DNA of 45,700 nt from Mesorhizobium muleiense (GCF_900099905.1 NZ_FNEE01000035.1:1-45700); one strand, 5' to 3'; positions 15,596 through 24,699 are shown, counted from the stretch's first letter. Notes: generated by a model not told the origin, from the sequence alone. Numbers and translations are program-made.

Positions 15596-17146
15596 ATGGC
15601 GCTTTTCGAGCTGACCCTTATTCTCCTGCTGATCGCCGTCGCGCTGACGGCGTTGTCGCGGCGTCTCCAGGTTCCCTATCCGTCGTTGCTGGCGTTGGCA
15701 GGCGCGGGCATCGCCTTCCTGCCGTTTGCGCCGACCATCGAGATCGATCCCGAACTGGCGCTTGCCTTGTTCATCGCGCCGGTGCTTCTTGACGCGGCCT
15801 ACGACACGTCGCTGCGCGATCTCAATCGCTACAGACTGCCGCTTTTCTTGCTGGCGCTTGGCGCCGTCGTTTTCACCACCGCTGCCGTGGCGCTCGTTGG
15901 ATGGACGATGGCAGGCCTGCCGATCGCTGCGGCCATTGCGCTGGGCGCGATCGTGGCGCCGCCCGATGCCGTGGCGGCGTCGGCCGTGCTTGGACAGTTC
16001 AAGGTGCCGCACCGCGTCACCGCGATCCTGCAAGGCGAAAGCCTGCTCAACGATGCCACGGCACTGCTGATCTACCGCATGGCGGTTTCCGCAGCCGCCG
16101 GCTCCATCCTGCTGAGCAGCGCGGTTCCGATGATCTTGCTGTCGACGGTCGGCAGCCTTGCCGCTGGTTACGTGCTCGGCCGATTGTCTCTCGTCACCCT
16201 CAGCCGCATCAGAGATCCGGCAAGCGGCACGGTGGTGCAATTTGCCGGGACGTTCGGCGTCTGGATCCTGGCCGACAGGATCGGGCTCTCCGCCATCATA
16301 ACGATCGTCGTCTATGCCATGACCATCGCACGTACCGCGCCGCGCCACATGCCGGCCAGAAATCGCATCAGCTCCTACTCGGTCTGGGAGACGGCGGTGT
16401 TCGTGCTCAACGTGCTTGCCTTCGTCCTGATGGGACTTCAGGCACGGTCGATCGTCGGCCGGCTTGCCGAGCAGGGGCAGGTCGAAGCGTTTGTCTTTGC
16501 CGCAGCCGTGCTGGCTGTCGTCATCGTCTCGCGTCTCGTCTGGGTGCTGGGATGCGGCGCGATCATGAGGTGGCTCGCCAGCTTCGGTGACGCGGAACGG
16601 CAGGCCGAGGCCCCGTCATTTCGCGGCGGCGTACTGATCGGCTGGTGCGGCATGCGCGGCCTTGTCACGCTTGCAGCAGCATTTGCCTTGCCGGCCGACT
16701 TTCCCGGCCGCGACCCGATCGTGCTCGCCGCTTTCTCGGTCGTGCTCGGCACCCTGGTGCTGCAAGGCATCAGCCTGAAGCCGCTGCTGCGCCTGCTTCG
16801 TCTCGATCCGGACGGAACTGTCGACCGCGAGGTCGCGCAGGCACGCGTCGCCATCATGCAGGCCGCGCTGGAGGTGTTGAGCGGCAAGACATCGAATGCC
16901 GCGGCCGTGGTCCGCGAGCAATTTGCCGCGCAGCGCACGATCGCTGAAAACCCTGACGACGCCCAGGCAGCGACCGAGTACGACAGGTTGCGCCTCTATG
17001 CCATCAAGAGCCAGCGTGACGCGCTGGAGCAATTGCGTATCGACGGGACGATCGGCGACGAAGCGTATCATCGCCTGGAGGAGGAAATCGACTGGTCGGA
17101 ACTGGCCGCCTCTCCGCCGGGACGATTCCAGCCGCTGACGACTTAG
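15596..17146 (+). CDS. Sodium/proton antiporter, CPA1 family
   Basis: A 516-residue cation/proton antiporter with about 12 transmembrane segments over residues 1-400 and a charged cytoplasmic tail of about 110 residues. Family motifs are GAIVAPPDAVAAS (about 120-132) with the ion-binding Asp, GESLLNDATALLIY (about 148-161) and GWCGMRGLVTLAAAFALP (about 349-366). It exchanges Na+ or K+ for H+ across the inner membrane. It is directly downstream of the tandem repeat array, which lies in its presumed promoter or leader. It has no obvious functional link with the neighbouring ABC importer. Confidence 0.88.
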   Translation: MALFELTLILLLIAVALTALSRRLQVPYPSLLALAGAGIAFLPFAPTIEIDPELALALFIAPVLLDAAYDTSLRDLNRYRLPLFLLALGAVVFTTAAVALVGWTMAGLPIAAAIALGAIVAPPDAVAASAVLGQFKVPHRVTAILQGESLLNDATALLIYRMAVSAAAGSILLSSAVPMILLSTVGSLAAGYVLGRLSLVTLSRIRDPASGTVVQFAGTFGVWILADRIGLSAIITIVVYAMTIARTAPRHMPARNRISSYSVWETAVFVLNVLAFVLMGLQARSIVGRLAEQGQVEAFVFAAAVLAVVIVSRLVWVLGCGAIMRWLASFGDAERQAEAPSFRGGVLIGWCGMRGLVTLAAAFALPADFPGRDPIVLAAFSVVLGTLVLQGISLKPLLRLLRLDPDGTVDREVAQARVAIMQAALEVLSGKTSNAAAVVREQFAAQRTIAENPDDAQAATEYDRLRLYAIKSQRDALEQLRIDGTIGDEAYHRLEEEIDWSELAASPPGRFQPLTT

Positions 17147-17241
17147 CTGCGCTATCTGGCCCAAGCTCTCTGCATCCGGCTGCACATTGCAACCAATCCG
17201 CCAAACCGCTACTGCCATCACGAAATTGAGCCGGTTAAGCA

Positions 17242-18156
17242 ATGAAGCTGGTCAGCTACAACATCCAATACGGTTTCGGCAGCGACGGCCGCTACGATCT
17301 CGCGCGTTCCGCCGAGGTTGTCGCTGGCGCAGACATCATCGCGTTGCAGGAAGTGGAACGGCACTGGCTGCGCAGCAACGAGGACGACCAGCCGGAACTT
17401 CTCTCGCGACTGCTGCCCGAACATTATTGGGTTTATGGGCCGGCCTTCGACATGGACGCCAGCGAGCGGCGTGACGGCCGCATCGTCAACCGGCGGCGGC
17501 AATTCGGCACCATGGTCCTGTCCAAGCTGCCGATCGTCTGGTCGCGCCTGCACACGCTGCCGCTGCGCCGCACCGTGCGTCCGCTCAACACCCGCAACGC
17601 AGCGCTGGAATGCATGATCCACACCCCTGCCGGTCCGGTGCGGGTGCTGTCGCTGCATCTGGCGCATATCGCCGCCGAAGAGCGGCTGGAGCAGATCGAC
17701 TATCTGCTCGCCGAGCATCGCCGCGCGCCGTCCGACGGCGGCCCGTGGAGCGGCGCCGACGATGAGCCCGTGCGCAACTGGAGCAATGGCGAGCCGGAGC
17801 CGGAAAACCCGCTGGCGGCGATCTGGATGGGCGATTTCAACATGGAGCCGGGCAGTGCCGAGTACCGGCGCATCGTTGGCAGCACGCCGTACCATCGCGG
17901 TGCTGCCTATCTCAACGGTTTTGTCGATGCCGCCGCCGTCGCCAGCGACCCGACGGCGGAGTTCCATACCCATGTGAAGACCATCGACGGCAGGCTGGCA
18001 AAGCGACGGCTCGACCATTGCTTCGTCGGCGGGATGTTGGCGGGACGGGTCCGCTCGGCCAGTGCCGATATCGACGAAATCGCCTCGGACCATTTTCCGC
18101 TGCGGGTCGAGATCGACCTGGAAACGCCGTTCGGGACGGGGGCCGAAGGCGCATGA
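17242..18156 (+). CDS. Endonuclease/exonuclease/phosphatase family protein
   Basis: A 304-residue metal-dependent hydrolase of the EEP (DNase I-like) fold. Typical motifs are LVSYNIQYGFG (start), IIALQEVERHW with the metal-binding Glu (about residue 38), LSLHLAHI with the catalytic His, IWMGDFNMEP with Asp/Asn, RRLDHCFV and the terminal SDHFPLRVEI with the active-site Asp-His. No signal peptide is visible, so it is probably cytoplasmic. The real substrate (nucleic acid, phosphodiester or phosphoinositide-like) cannot be decided from sequence. The stop lies 7 bp before the EamA transporter start, and the two are likely co-transcribed. Confidence 0.82.
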   Translation: MKLVSYNIQYGFGSDGRYDLARSAEVVAGADIIALQEVERHWLRSNEDDQPELLSRLLPEHYWVYGPAFDMDASERRDGRIVNRRRQFGTMVLSKLPIVWSRLHTLPLRRTVRPLNTRNAALECMIHTPAGPVRVLSLHLAHIAAEERLEQIDYLLAEHRRAPSDGGPWSGADDEPVRNWSNGEPEPENPLAAIWMGDFNMEPGSAEYRRIVGSTPYHRGAAYLNGFVDAAAVASDPTAEFHTHVKTIDGRLAKRRLDHCFVGGMLAGRVRSASADIDEIASDHFPLRVEIDLETPFGTGAEGA

Positions 18157-18163
18157 GCCGCCG

Positions 18164-19009
18164 ATGACCTTGTTCGTCTTCTTCGCGGTGCTTGCTGCCG
18201 CCGCCATGCACGCGATCTGGAACGCGCTGGTCAAGGTTCATCTCGACCGCTTTTTGTCGATCACGCTGATGACGCTCGGCATGGGCGCCGTGGCGCTTCT
18301 GGCGCTGCCTTTCGTCGAGGTGCCGAAAGCGGACGTGTGGCCCTATATCATCGCCTCGGTAATCTTCCACATGGGCTACAGGACGTTCCTGATCGCCGCC
18401 TACAGGGCCGGCGATTTCGCCCAGACCTATCCGCTGGCGCGCGGCACCGCACCGCTGCTGGCTGCACTTGGCGGCATCGTGGTGGTCGCCGAAGTCCCGG
18501 CGCCGCTCGCCATCCTCGGCATTGTTCTCTTGTCGGCCGGGACGCTGGTGCTGTCGTTTCGCGGCGGCGCGCATCTGGAAAGGCTGAACCTGCGCGCCGT
18601 CGGCTTTGCGCTGGGCACCTCGATCTTCATCGCCGGCTATACGCTGTCCGACGGCAGCGGCGCGCGGCTGGCCGCGACGGCGTCGAGCTATGCCGCATGG
18701 CTGTTCGTCTGCGATGCGCTGTGGGCGCTGGTGCTGTGCCTGATCTTTCGCGGACCAAAAGCGCTGCCGGTGCTGGCGCGCGACTGGAAGGCGGGCGTGT
18801 ACACCGGCGTGCTCAGCGGCGCCGCCTACTGGATCGTGATGTGGGCGATGACCAAGGCGCCGATCGCCTCGGTTGCGGCGCTGCGCGAAACCTCGATCCT
18901 GTTCGCCATGATGATCTCGGTGTTTGCGCTCGGCGAGAAGATGACCGCCTGGCGGGGTGCCGCCGTGCTCAGCATCGTTGCCGGCGTCGTCGCGCTGAGG
19001 CTTGGATAG
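18164..19009 (+). CDS. EamA/DMT family transporter
   Basis: A 281-residue integral membrane protein of the drug/metabolite transporter superfamily, with about ten hydrophobic segments in two EamA repeats (roughly 2-130 and 145-280). It begins FVFFAVLAAAAMHAIWNALV, typical of the first helix. ATG 18164 follows the upstream stop closely. EamA proteins export amino acids or small metabolites, but the substrate is not predictable here. The gene ends at the first copy of the three-copy intergenic repeat. Confidence 0.82.
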   Translation: MTLFVFFAVLAAAAMHAIWNALVKVHLDRFLSITLMTLGMGAVALLALPFVEVPKADVWPYIIASVIFHMGYRTFLIAAYRAGDFAQTYPLARGTAPLLAALGGIVVVAEVPAPLAILGIVLLSAGTLVLSFRGGAHLERLNLRAVGFALGTSIFIAGYTLSDGSGARLAATASSYAAWLFVCDALWALVLCLIFRGPKALPVLARDWKAGVYTGVLSGAAYWIVMWAMTKAPIASVAALRETSILFAMMISVFALGEKMTAWRGAAVLSIVAGVVALRLG

Positions 19010-19010
19010 G

Positions 19011-19144
19011 CTAAAGCGCGTCGCGTTCGACCGACCTCACGCGACGCGCTTTGGATTGTTGTTTTATGCATGTCGTTAACGCAAAACCGCTGCACACCCT
19101 CGGGTCAGTGCCCGAGGGCATGCTTTTGCGCGACATGCATTAAG
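19011..19144. repeat. Two-hairpin intergenic repeat, copy A (with 26-bp insert)
   Basis: The first hairpin is AAAGCGCGTCGCG with CGCGACGCGCTTT. The second pairs TGCATGTCG with CGACATGCA around GCAAAA/TTTTGC. Copies B (40044-40145) and C (44957-45064) share the same plan. Copy A alone has about 26 extra bp at 19098-19123, holding CCCTCGGG (19097-19104) and CCCGAGGG (19111-19118) around TCAGTG. The last TTA of the element is the stop codon (on the minus strand) of the Dabb gene. It lies between converging genes and may also end transcription. Confidence 0.85.
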
Positions 19145-19454
19145 CGCCTATCTCGAGGTCGAACACCATCAGCCCGTCGGTTCCGCCTTCAAGCGCCGCG
19201 ACCAGCCGAGCGCCGGCTCGGCTGTGAGCCTCATGCACCAGGTAGGCGTCGCGTGCGGCGGCATCGCTGAAGTCGATGGTGAAGCCGTGCGTGAAGCCGC
19301 GCGCGAACGGTTCTGGGCTGACATTGGCGCTGAATTCGACCTTGGCCATGCCGTCGATCACCGACCGCAGCGCCTCAAGATCGGCATGGATTGCCGCGCG
19401 CTCGTCGTCGGTGACGTCATTGCGGAATCGAACGAAAACACAGTGCCTGATCAT
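19140..19454 (-). CDS. Dabb family protein (stress-responsive alpha/beta barrel)
   Basis: A 104-residue dimeric alpha/beta-barrel domain protein. It shows the usual start MIRHCVFVRFRNDVTDDE, then FTHGFTIDFSDAAARDAYLV with the conserved His and Phe, and a hydrophobic C-terminal strand. Related small proteins act as stress proteins or as cyclases and monooxygenase-like enzymes; the function here is unknown. The start is ATG 19454, 10 bp after the GMC oxidoreductase stop, so it is probably the last gene of the minus-strand catabolic series. Its stop codon is contributed by the adjoining intergenic repeat. Confidence 0.8.
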   Translation of the reverse strand: MIRHCVFVRFRNDVTDDERAAIHADLEALRSVIDGMAKVEFSANVSPEPFARGFTHGFTIDFSDAAARDAYLVHEAHSRAGARLVAALEGGTDGLMVFDLEIGA

Positions 19455-19464
19455 TCTTGGAATC

Positions 19465-21093
19465 TCATGCCGCTTGGTTGGTGGAAAACACGGCCGGCGG
19501 CAGTGGTTCGCGGCCAAGGATCAGATCGGCGCCCTTTTCGCCGACCATGATCGTCGGCGCATTGGTGTTGGAGGAGGGGATGCGCGGCATCACCGAGGCG
19601 TCGCAGACGCGCAGGCCCTCGATGCCACGCAGCCTGAGATCGGGCGTAACCACGCTCATCGCATCATGGCCCATGCGGCAGGTGCCGACAGGGTGGTGGT
19701 CGGTCTTGGAACTGCGGCAGGCATAGTCGAACAGCTCGTCGTCGCTGGTGAGTGCCGGTCCCGGCAGCACCTCGCGCAGCACGTAGGGGGCTAGCGCTTT
19801 CTGCCGCATGATCTCGCGTGCCAGCCTGAGCCCCTTGATCGACATGTCACGATCGTAGGGATCGGACCAGTAGTTCGGGTCGATCAGCGGGTGGTCGGCG
19901 GGGTCGGCGCTGTTCAGCCGCACCGTGCCGCGCGAACGCGGGCGCAGGAAGGCCGAGTTCAGCGTCACGCCCGGATTTTTCAGTTTTTCGACACCGGCCT
20001 CGATGCCGGAGCCGAGGCCGAGATGGAGCTGGATGTCGGGCGAGGCGGCGGTCGGGTCAGCGTACCAGAAGCCGCCGGTCTCGAACAGGCTGGAGGCAAC
20101 CGGGCCTTTTTTCAACAGCAGGTATTGCAGGCCGGCCCATACCGTCCGGTGCAGCTTGGCGTAGTTGTCGTAGGTGTGGTCGCCGGTGCATTCGGCAATG
20201 ACGAACAGGTCGAGATGATCCTGCAGGTTGGAACCGACGCCGGGCAGATCGTGCACCGGCGTCACGCCGACCGACTTCAGATGGTCGGCCGGGCCGATGC
20301 CCGACTGCATCAAGAGCTTCGGCGAGCCGATGGCGCCGGACGAGACGATGACTTCGCGTTCGGCACGCAAGGTCGTCGGCTGGCCGCCCGGCCTGTCGAC
20401 GATCTCGACACCGACGGCGCGGCCCTTGTCGATGACAATGCGCGTCACCAGCACATCGGTCCTGACGGTCAGGTTGTTTCGCGCGCGGATCGGCCTGAGA
20501 TAGGCGACCGAGGCGGAGGAGCGTCTCGCGTTCTTCTGCGTCAATTGGTAATAGCCGACGCCTTCCTGGGCTACCCCGTTGAAGTCGGGATTGAAGGGAA
20601 TGCCCATCTCCTGCCCAGCGCGGAAATAAGCCTCGCAGATCGGCAGCGGCGCAATCGGGTTCGACACGCCGAGCGGACCCTGGTCGCCGTGAAAATCGTT
20701 GGCGTAGCGCTGGTTGTTCTCGGCCCGCTTGAAATAGGGCAGCAGGTCGCGATAGCCCCAGCCGGCAAGGCCTTCTTCCTTCTCCCAGGCGTCGTAGTCG
20801 CGGGCATTGCCGCGTGTGTAGATCTGGGCGTTGATGGAGGAGCCGCCGCCGATCACCTTGGCCTGCGTGTATCGGAAGACGCGGTCCTTCATGTGCTTTT
20901 GCGGCACGGTCGACCAGCCCCAGGCGGCGATGCCCTTGGTCATCTTGGCGAAACCGGCCGGCATGTGGATCAGCGGGTGCCAGTCCTTGCCGCCCGCTTC
21001 GAGCAGCAGCACTGAATTCGATGGCTCTTCGCTCAGCCGGTTGGCCAGCACGCAGCCGGCCGGGCCGGCGCCGACGATGATGTAGTCGGTCAT
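19465..21093 (-). CDS. GMC family oxidoreductase (choline/alcohol dehydrogenase-like)
   Basis: A 542-residue FAD-dependent oxidoreductase of the glucose-methanol-choline family. The N-terminal dinucleotide fold IIVGAGPAGCVLANRL (about residues 4-19) binds the ADP part of FAD. The GMC signatures GGGSSINAQIYTRG (about 82-95) and SGAIGSPKLLMQSG are present. The C-terminal domain ends with HHPVGTCRMG and NTNAPTIMVGEKGADLI, providing the active-site His and Asn. It resembles choline dehydrogenase and AlkJ-type alcohol dehydrogenases and would oxidise an alcohol to an aldehyde. It lies 12 bp after the SDR gene. Confidence 0.88.
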   Translation of the reverse strand: MTDYIIVGAGPAGCVLANRLSEEPSNSVLLLEAGGKDWHPLIHMPAGFAKMTKGIAAWGWSTVPQKHMKDRVFRYTQAKVIGGGSSINAQIYTRGNARDYDAWEKEEGLAGWGYRDLLPYFKRAENNQRYANDFHGDQGPLGVSNPIAPLPICEAYFRAGQEMGIPFNPDFNGVAQEGVGYYQLTQKNARRSSASVAYLRPIRARNNLTVRTDVLVTRIVIDKGRAVGVEIVDRPGGQPTTLRAEREVIVSSGAIGSPKLLMQSGIGPADHLKSVGVTPVHDLPGVGSNLQDHLDLFVIAECTGDHTYDNYAKLHRTVWAGLQYLLLKKGPVASSLFETGGFWYADPTAASPDIQLHLGLGSGIEAGVEKLKNPGVTLNSAFLRPRSRGTVRLNSADPADHPLIDPNYWSDPYDRDMSIKGLRLAREIMRQKALAPYVLREVLPGPALTSDDELFDYACRSSKTDHHPVGTCRMGHDAMSVVTPDLRLRGIEGLRVCDASVMPRIPSSNTNAPTIMVGEKGADLILGREPLPPAVFSTNQAA

Positions 21094-21105
21094 GGCGTCA
21101 CCTTT

Positions 21106-21867
21106 TCACAGCCTCGGCACCGACAGCGCGCCGTCGACATTGATGATCGAGCCGGTCGAAAAGCCGAGTTTGCCGCCGGCGAGTGCCACTACGGCGGCGC
21201 CGACATCGGCGGCTTCGCCCCAGCGCCTTGCCGGCACCAGCCCGCCGTCGATCAGCGCATCGTATTTGGCGGTTACCCCCGCGGTCATGTCGGTGTGGAT
21301 GATGCCCGGCCGCAGCTCGAATACACCAATGTTTTCGGCGGCGAGGCGTAGCGCCAAGGTTTTCACCCACATCGAAAGTCCGGCCTTGGAGATGCAGTAG
21401 TCGGCACGTTCCGGCGAGGCCATTTCGGCGCTGACCGAGGTGATGGTGATGATCGATTTCGGGTGGTCACCCGGCGCCGCAAGCATCGCCCTGGCAACGG
21501 CCTGGCTGAGGAAGACGGTGCCGCGCAGGTTGATGGCGAGGATCCGGTCGAAGTTTTCCGGTTTCAATTCCAGCAGGTCACCGCGTACCACGGCGCCGAT
21601 GCCGGCATTGTTGACCAGGCAGTCGATGCGGCCGAAGGCGCTCGTCGCGGCATCGACCAATGCGGCATGGTCGTCGAGGTCGGCAATGTCGCCGCAATGG
21701 TAGGCGAATTTCGCGCCGCGGGCGGTGATGTCAGCGGCAACCCCGTCGCCGGCCTTTTCGGCAAGGTCCACGACAAGGATATCGAAGCCGGCATCGGCCA
21801 GCGCCTCGGCGCAGGCAAGGCCGATGCCGCGCGCGCCGCCGGTGATGATGGCTGCCGGACGGCTCAT
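21106..21867 (-). CDS. Short-chain dehydrogenase/reductase (3-ketoacyl reductase-like)
   Basis: A 253-residue classical SDR. It has the cofactor motif TGGARGIGLACAEAL (about 10-24), NNAGIG (about 90-95) and the catalytic Ser-Tyr-Lys set in TSVSAEMASPERADYCISKAG. Asp in ILVVDLAEK after the second strand suggests preference for NAD(H). It interconverts a secondary alcohol and a ketone. It lies between the two GMC genes in the catabolic series, separated from the upstream GMC by a long inverted repeat that could terminate or attenuate transcription. Confidence 0.87.
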   Translation of the reverse strand: MSRPAAIITGGARGIGLACAEALADAGFDILVVDLAEKAGDGVAADITARGAKFAYHCGDIADLDDHAALVDAATSAFGRIDCLVNNAGIGAVVRGDLLELKPENFDRILAINLRGTVFLSQAVARAMLAAPGDHPKSIITITSVSAEMASPERADYCISKAGLSMWVKTLALRLAAENIGVFELRPGIIHTDMTAGVTAKYDALIDGGLVPARRWGEAADVGAAVVALAGGKLGFSTGSIINVDGALSVPRL

Positions 21868-21891
21868 GTGAAGATGTTCCTTTGGACGTCA

Positions 21892-22068
21892 GCGCCGCCC
21901 CTCATCGCCCTGCCGGGCACTTCTCCCCGTATAGTGACGGGGACAAGGACGCCTTCATCGCCTGCTTCGCCAATCGCCAGCGTTGCAAAAAAGGCGCCGG
22001 GGTTGCGGCCAGCGGGCTTCTCCCCGTTCACGGGGAGAAGGTGCCGGCAGGCGGATGAGGGGCGGCGC
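21892..22068. repeat. Long imperfect inverted repeat, rhizobial intergenic type
   Basis: The 39-bp arms 21892-21930 and 22030-22068 are near reverse complements (cores CGCCGCCCCTCAT and ATGAGGGGCGGCG) separated by about 100 bp. At the inner edge of the right arm CTTCTCCCCGT (22017-22027) and ACGGGGAGAAG (22030-22040) form a perfect 11-bp hairpin. CCCTCAT-type repeats containing GGGGAGAAGGTGCCGGCAG are familiar in rhizobial intergenic DNA (recollection, not searched). It separates two minus-strand genes of the series. Confidence 0.75.
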
Positions 22069-22075
22069 AGACCGA

Positions 22076-23578
22076 TCATAGGACAAGCTCGCTCTTGCGG
22101 ATGTGGTCGGCAACGCGCAGCGCTTGTGCGGCGATCGACAGCGCCGGATTGACCGCGGCCGAGTTCGGCAGGAAGCCAGCGTCGACGACAAACAGGTTCT
22201 TGTGGTCGAACGAGCGGCAGAACGGGTCGAGCGGCGAGGTCGCCGGATCGTCGCCCATCTTGACCGTGCCGCACTGGTGCGACGGCGTGCGCTTGTCGAA
22301 AGGCCGCGACAGGACGATCGGATAGCCGCAGGCGCGGAAGTTCTCGCGCATCACCCTGGTCAGCCCGTCGAGCGACTGCATGTTGGAGCGCCGCCACTGC
22401 ATGACGATGTCCTTGCCGTCGACCATGATGCGGCTTTCGGGGTCCGGCAGGTCCTCGCACATCAGATACCAGTCGACGGCGTGGCCGGCCATGAAGTCCA
22501 GCGCGAATTTGGGCGCAAGCTTGACGTTGGCCCTCAGCATATGACCGTCGATCTTGCCGAGAAGCTGGACATTGCCGAGCGGCTTGCCGCCCTTGCCGTC
22601 GGATAGATAGTAGTCGTTGAGCATCAGCGTCTTCTGGTAGACGGAGGTGTTCCTGCGGCGCGGATCGATCGCCAGCATGGCGCTCGAATTGTGGTTCATG
22701 AAGTTGCGGCCGACCTGGTCGGAGCGGTTGGCAAGGCCGTTTCCGTTCGGGGACGGCGAACGCAGCAGGATGGCGGCGGAATTGACCGCGCCGGCCGAGA
22801 GGATGACCAGTTTCGACGTCACTTTCTTCAGCCTGCCACCCTGGCGATAGTGAACGGCGGCGATCGTCCTGGCATCCGATGAGGCTTCGAGGTATTCGAC
22901 ATGAGCACCGGTCTCGAGCCTGATGTTCCGGTCGGCAAGTGCCGCTGTCAGCGGCCCCGATTGGGCGTCGACCTTACCGGTCCCGGTGTTGGGAAACGCG
23001 TCCCAGCCTGTCTTGCCGTCCTTTAGCCAGGCATCGATGTCGACTCCGAGCGGCAGCGATGCCGGATGCAGGCCGAGGCCCATGAGTTCGGCGCGGGCGC
23101 GGGCGATCGGCGGCTCGTCCGGCACCGGCCCGAAGGGGTAGGGGATCGAGTGGAACGGTTCGGTCGGGTCTTCGCCGAGTGCGCCGCGCACGCGAAAAAG
23201 CTGCTCGGCCCTGGAATACCAGGGCTCGAATTCCTCATAGGAGAACGGCCAGGCCGGCGAGACGCCGCCATAGTGCTCCATGACAGAAAAGTCTTGCCTG
23301 CGGTAGCGGATCAGCACCGCGCCATAGAATTTCGAATTGCCGCCGACATAGTAATAATTGCCGGGATTGAACGCAGCACCCCCGGCCTCGCGCCACATCT
23401 CCTTCGGCCGGTAGTGGCCGTCGACGAAGATGGCGCGCGTGTCGCGCGTGTGCGGCGTCGCCGGCAATAGTTCGCCGCGCTCCAGCATCAGGATCGAGGC
23501 GCCACTGCCGGCAAGGCCGGAAGCGATCGTGGCGCCGCCGATGCCGGAGCCGATGATGACGATGTCCGGGTTTGTCAT
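22076..23578 (-). CDS. GMC family oxidoreductase, second
   Basis: A 500-residue FAD-dependent oxidoreductase of a different GMC branch from its neighbour at 19465. The N-terminal fold is IVIIGSGIGGATIASGL. A YYVGGNSKFYGA segment takes the place of the usual GGxSxxN motif. LVILSAGAVNSAAILLRS and the C-terminal SHQCGTVKMG, NPALSI (His/Asn pair) complete the family pattern. It resembles sugar or cyclitol 2/3-dehydrogenase-type GMC enzymes. The start is ATG 23578; an upstream extension lies inside the ABC ATPase gene. It follows the ATPase stop by 5 bp and is probably co-translated with it. Confidence 0.85.
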   Translation of the reverse strand: MTNPDIVIIGSGIGGATIASGLAGSGASILMLERGELLPATPHTRDTRAIFVDGHYRPKEMWREAGGAAFNPGNYYYVGGNSKFYGAVLIRYRRQDFSVMEHYGGVSPAWPFSYEEFEPWYSRAEQLFRVRGALGEDPTEPFHSIPYPFGPVPDEPPIARARAELMGLGLHPASLPLGVDIDAWLKDGKTGWDAFPNTGTGKVDAQSGPLTAALADRNIRLETGAHVEYLEASSDARTIAAVHYRQGGRLKKVTSKLVILSAGAVNSAAILLRSPSPNGNGLANRSDQVGRNFMNHNSSAMLAIDPRRRNTSVYQKTLMLNDYYLSDGKGGKPLGNVQLLGKIDGHMLRANVKLAPKFALDFMAGHAVDWYLMCEDLPDPESRIMVDGKDIVMQWRRSNMQSLDGLTRVMRENFRACGYPIVLSRPFDKRTPSHQCGTVKMGDDPATSPLDPFCRSFDHKNLFVVDAGFLPNSAAVNPALSIAAQALRVADHIRKSELVL

Positions 23579-23583
23579 GGCTG

Positions 23584-24699
23584 TCAGAGGATGCGGTTCT
23601 CGGTCGCCGGATCGAAGAACACCGCCTTGGTCAGGTTGAAGGCGAGCGGCGTGCTGGTGCCAGGCTGGATGTTGGCGTCGGCGCGCAGACGCGCCACCAC
23701 CGCCTTGCCGCCGAGATTGGTGACGGCGAAGGTGTCGGAGCCGGCCGGCTCCACGACCTCGATGTGACAATCGGCGGTGGCGATGTTCGATGCGTTGCGT
23801 TCGGCTCCTTCAGGATCGGTCAGGGCCTCGGGACGGACGCCAAAAATGATCGGCTTGTCGTGGAATGCCGACAGACCAGTCGGCGCATCGGCCAGCGGCA
23901 GCGAGATCGGCTCGCGCGCCTCGCGCTGCAGCACCACGGAAAGCGCGTTGCCATTGCCGCCGATCGTCGCCGGGATCAGGTTCATCGCCGGCGAGCCCAT
24001 GAAGTCGGCGACGAACAGGTTGGTCGGGTTGTTGTAGATTTCGGCAGGCGTGCCGAACTGCTGCACCTCGCCGTCGCGCATCACCGCGATCTTGGTGGCC
24101 AGCGTCATCGCCTCGATCTGGTCGTGGGTGACGTAGACGATCGTGGTGCCGGTGGTTGCGTGCAGCCGCTTGATCTCGATGCGCATGTCGACGCGCAGCT
24201 TGGCGTCGAGATTGGAGAGCGGCTCGTCGAAGAGAAACAGCTTGGGGTCGCGCACCAGCGCCCGGCCCATGGCGACGCGCTGGCGCTGGCCGCCGGAAAG
24301 CTGGCTCGGCTTGCGCTGCAGGAGGTGGCCGATTTGCAGCACCTTCGCCACCTTGTCGATCGCCTTCTGGCGCTCGTGGGCCGGCACGCCGCGCATCTCC
24401 ATGCCGAAGGCAATGTTTCCCGCGACGGTCATGTTCGGATAGAGCGCGTAGCTCTGGAACACCATGGCGATGTCGCGCTTCGAAGGGTGGAGATCGTTGA
24501 TCGTGCGGCCGTCGACGCGGATTTCGCCTTCAGTGATGCTTTCCAGGCCGGCGATGGTGTTGAGCAAGGTCGACTTGCCGCAGCCGGACGGGCCGACCAG
24601 CACGAGGAAGCCGCCCTTTTCGAGATCAACGTCGATGCCCTTCAGGATCTCGACCGATCCGAACCGCTTCCTCAGCCCATCAATTTCGAGAAAAGCCAT
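23584..24699 (-). CDS. ABC transporter ATP-binding protein (UgpC/MalK type)
   Basis: A 371-residue ATPase of the carbohydrate importer (CUT1) group. It has Walker A GPSGCGKST (36-44), the Q-loop in MVFQSYALYP, the signature QLSGGQRQRVAMGRA, Walker B LFLFDEPLSNLD and the H-loop in YVTHDQIEAM. A C-terminal regulatory domain of about 130 residues (GVRPEAL region) is present. It follows the second permease by 4 bp and precedes the GMC gene. It powers the sugar-type importer encoded by the next three genes upstream. Confidence 0.9.
   Translation of the reverse strand: MAFLEIDGLRKRFGSVEILKGIDVDLEKGGFLVLVGPSGCGKSTLLNTIAGLESITEGEIRVDGRTINDLHPSKRDIAMVFQSYALYPNMTVAGNIAFGMEMRGVPAHERQKAIDKVAKVLQIGHLLQRKPSQLSGGQRQRVAMGRALVRDPKLFLFDEPLSNLDAKLRVDMRIEIKRLHATTGTTIVYVTHDQIEAMTLATKIAVMRDGEVQQFGTPAEIYNNPTNLFVADFMGSPAMNLIPATIGGNGNALSVVLQREAREPISLPLADAPTGLSAFHDKPIIFGVRPEALTDPEGAERNASNIATADCHIEVVEPAGSDTFAVTNLGGKAVVARLRADANIQPGTSTPLAFNLTKAVFFDPATENRIL

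Noticed and set aside
15415..15792. Open frame of about 125 codons through the 7-bp array with repeated FTIHHSP
   Set aside because: The peptide repeat is only the translation of the tandem DNA repeat, and the frame overlaps the start of the antiporter gene in another frame.
21864..22460. Minus-strand frame of 198 codons over the large inverted repeat
   Set aside because: Its content is out-of-frame GMC sequence plus translated repeat.
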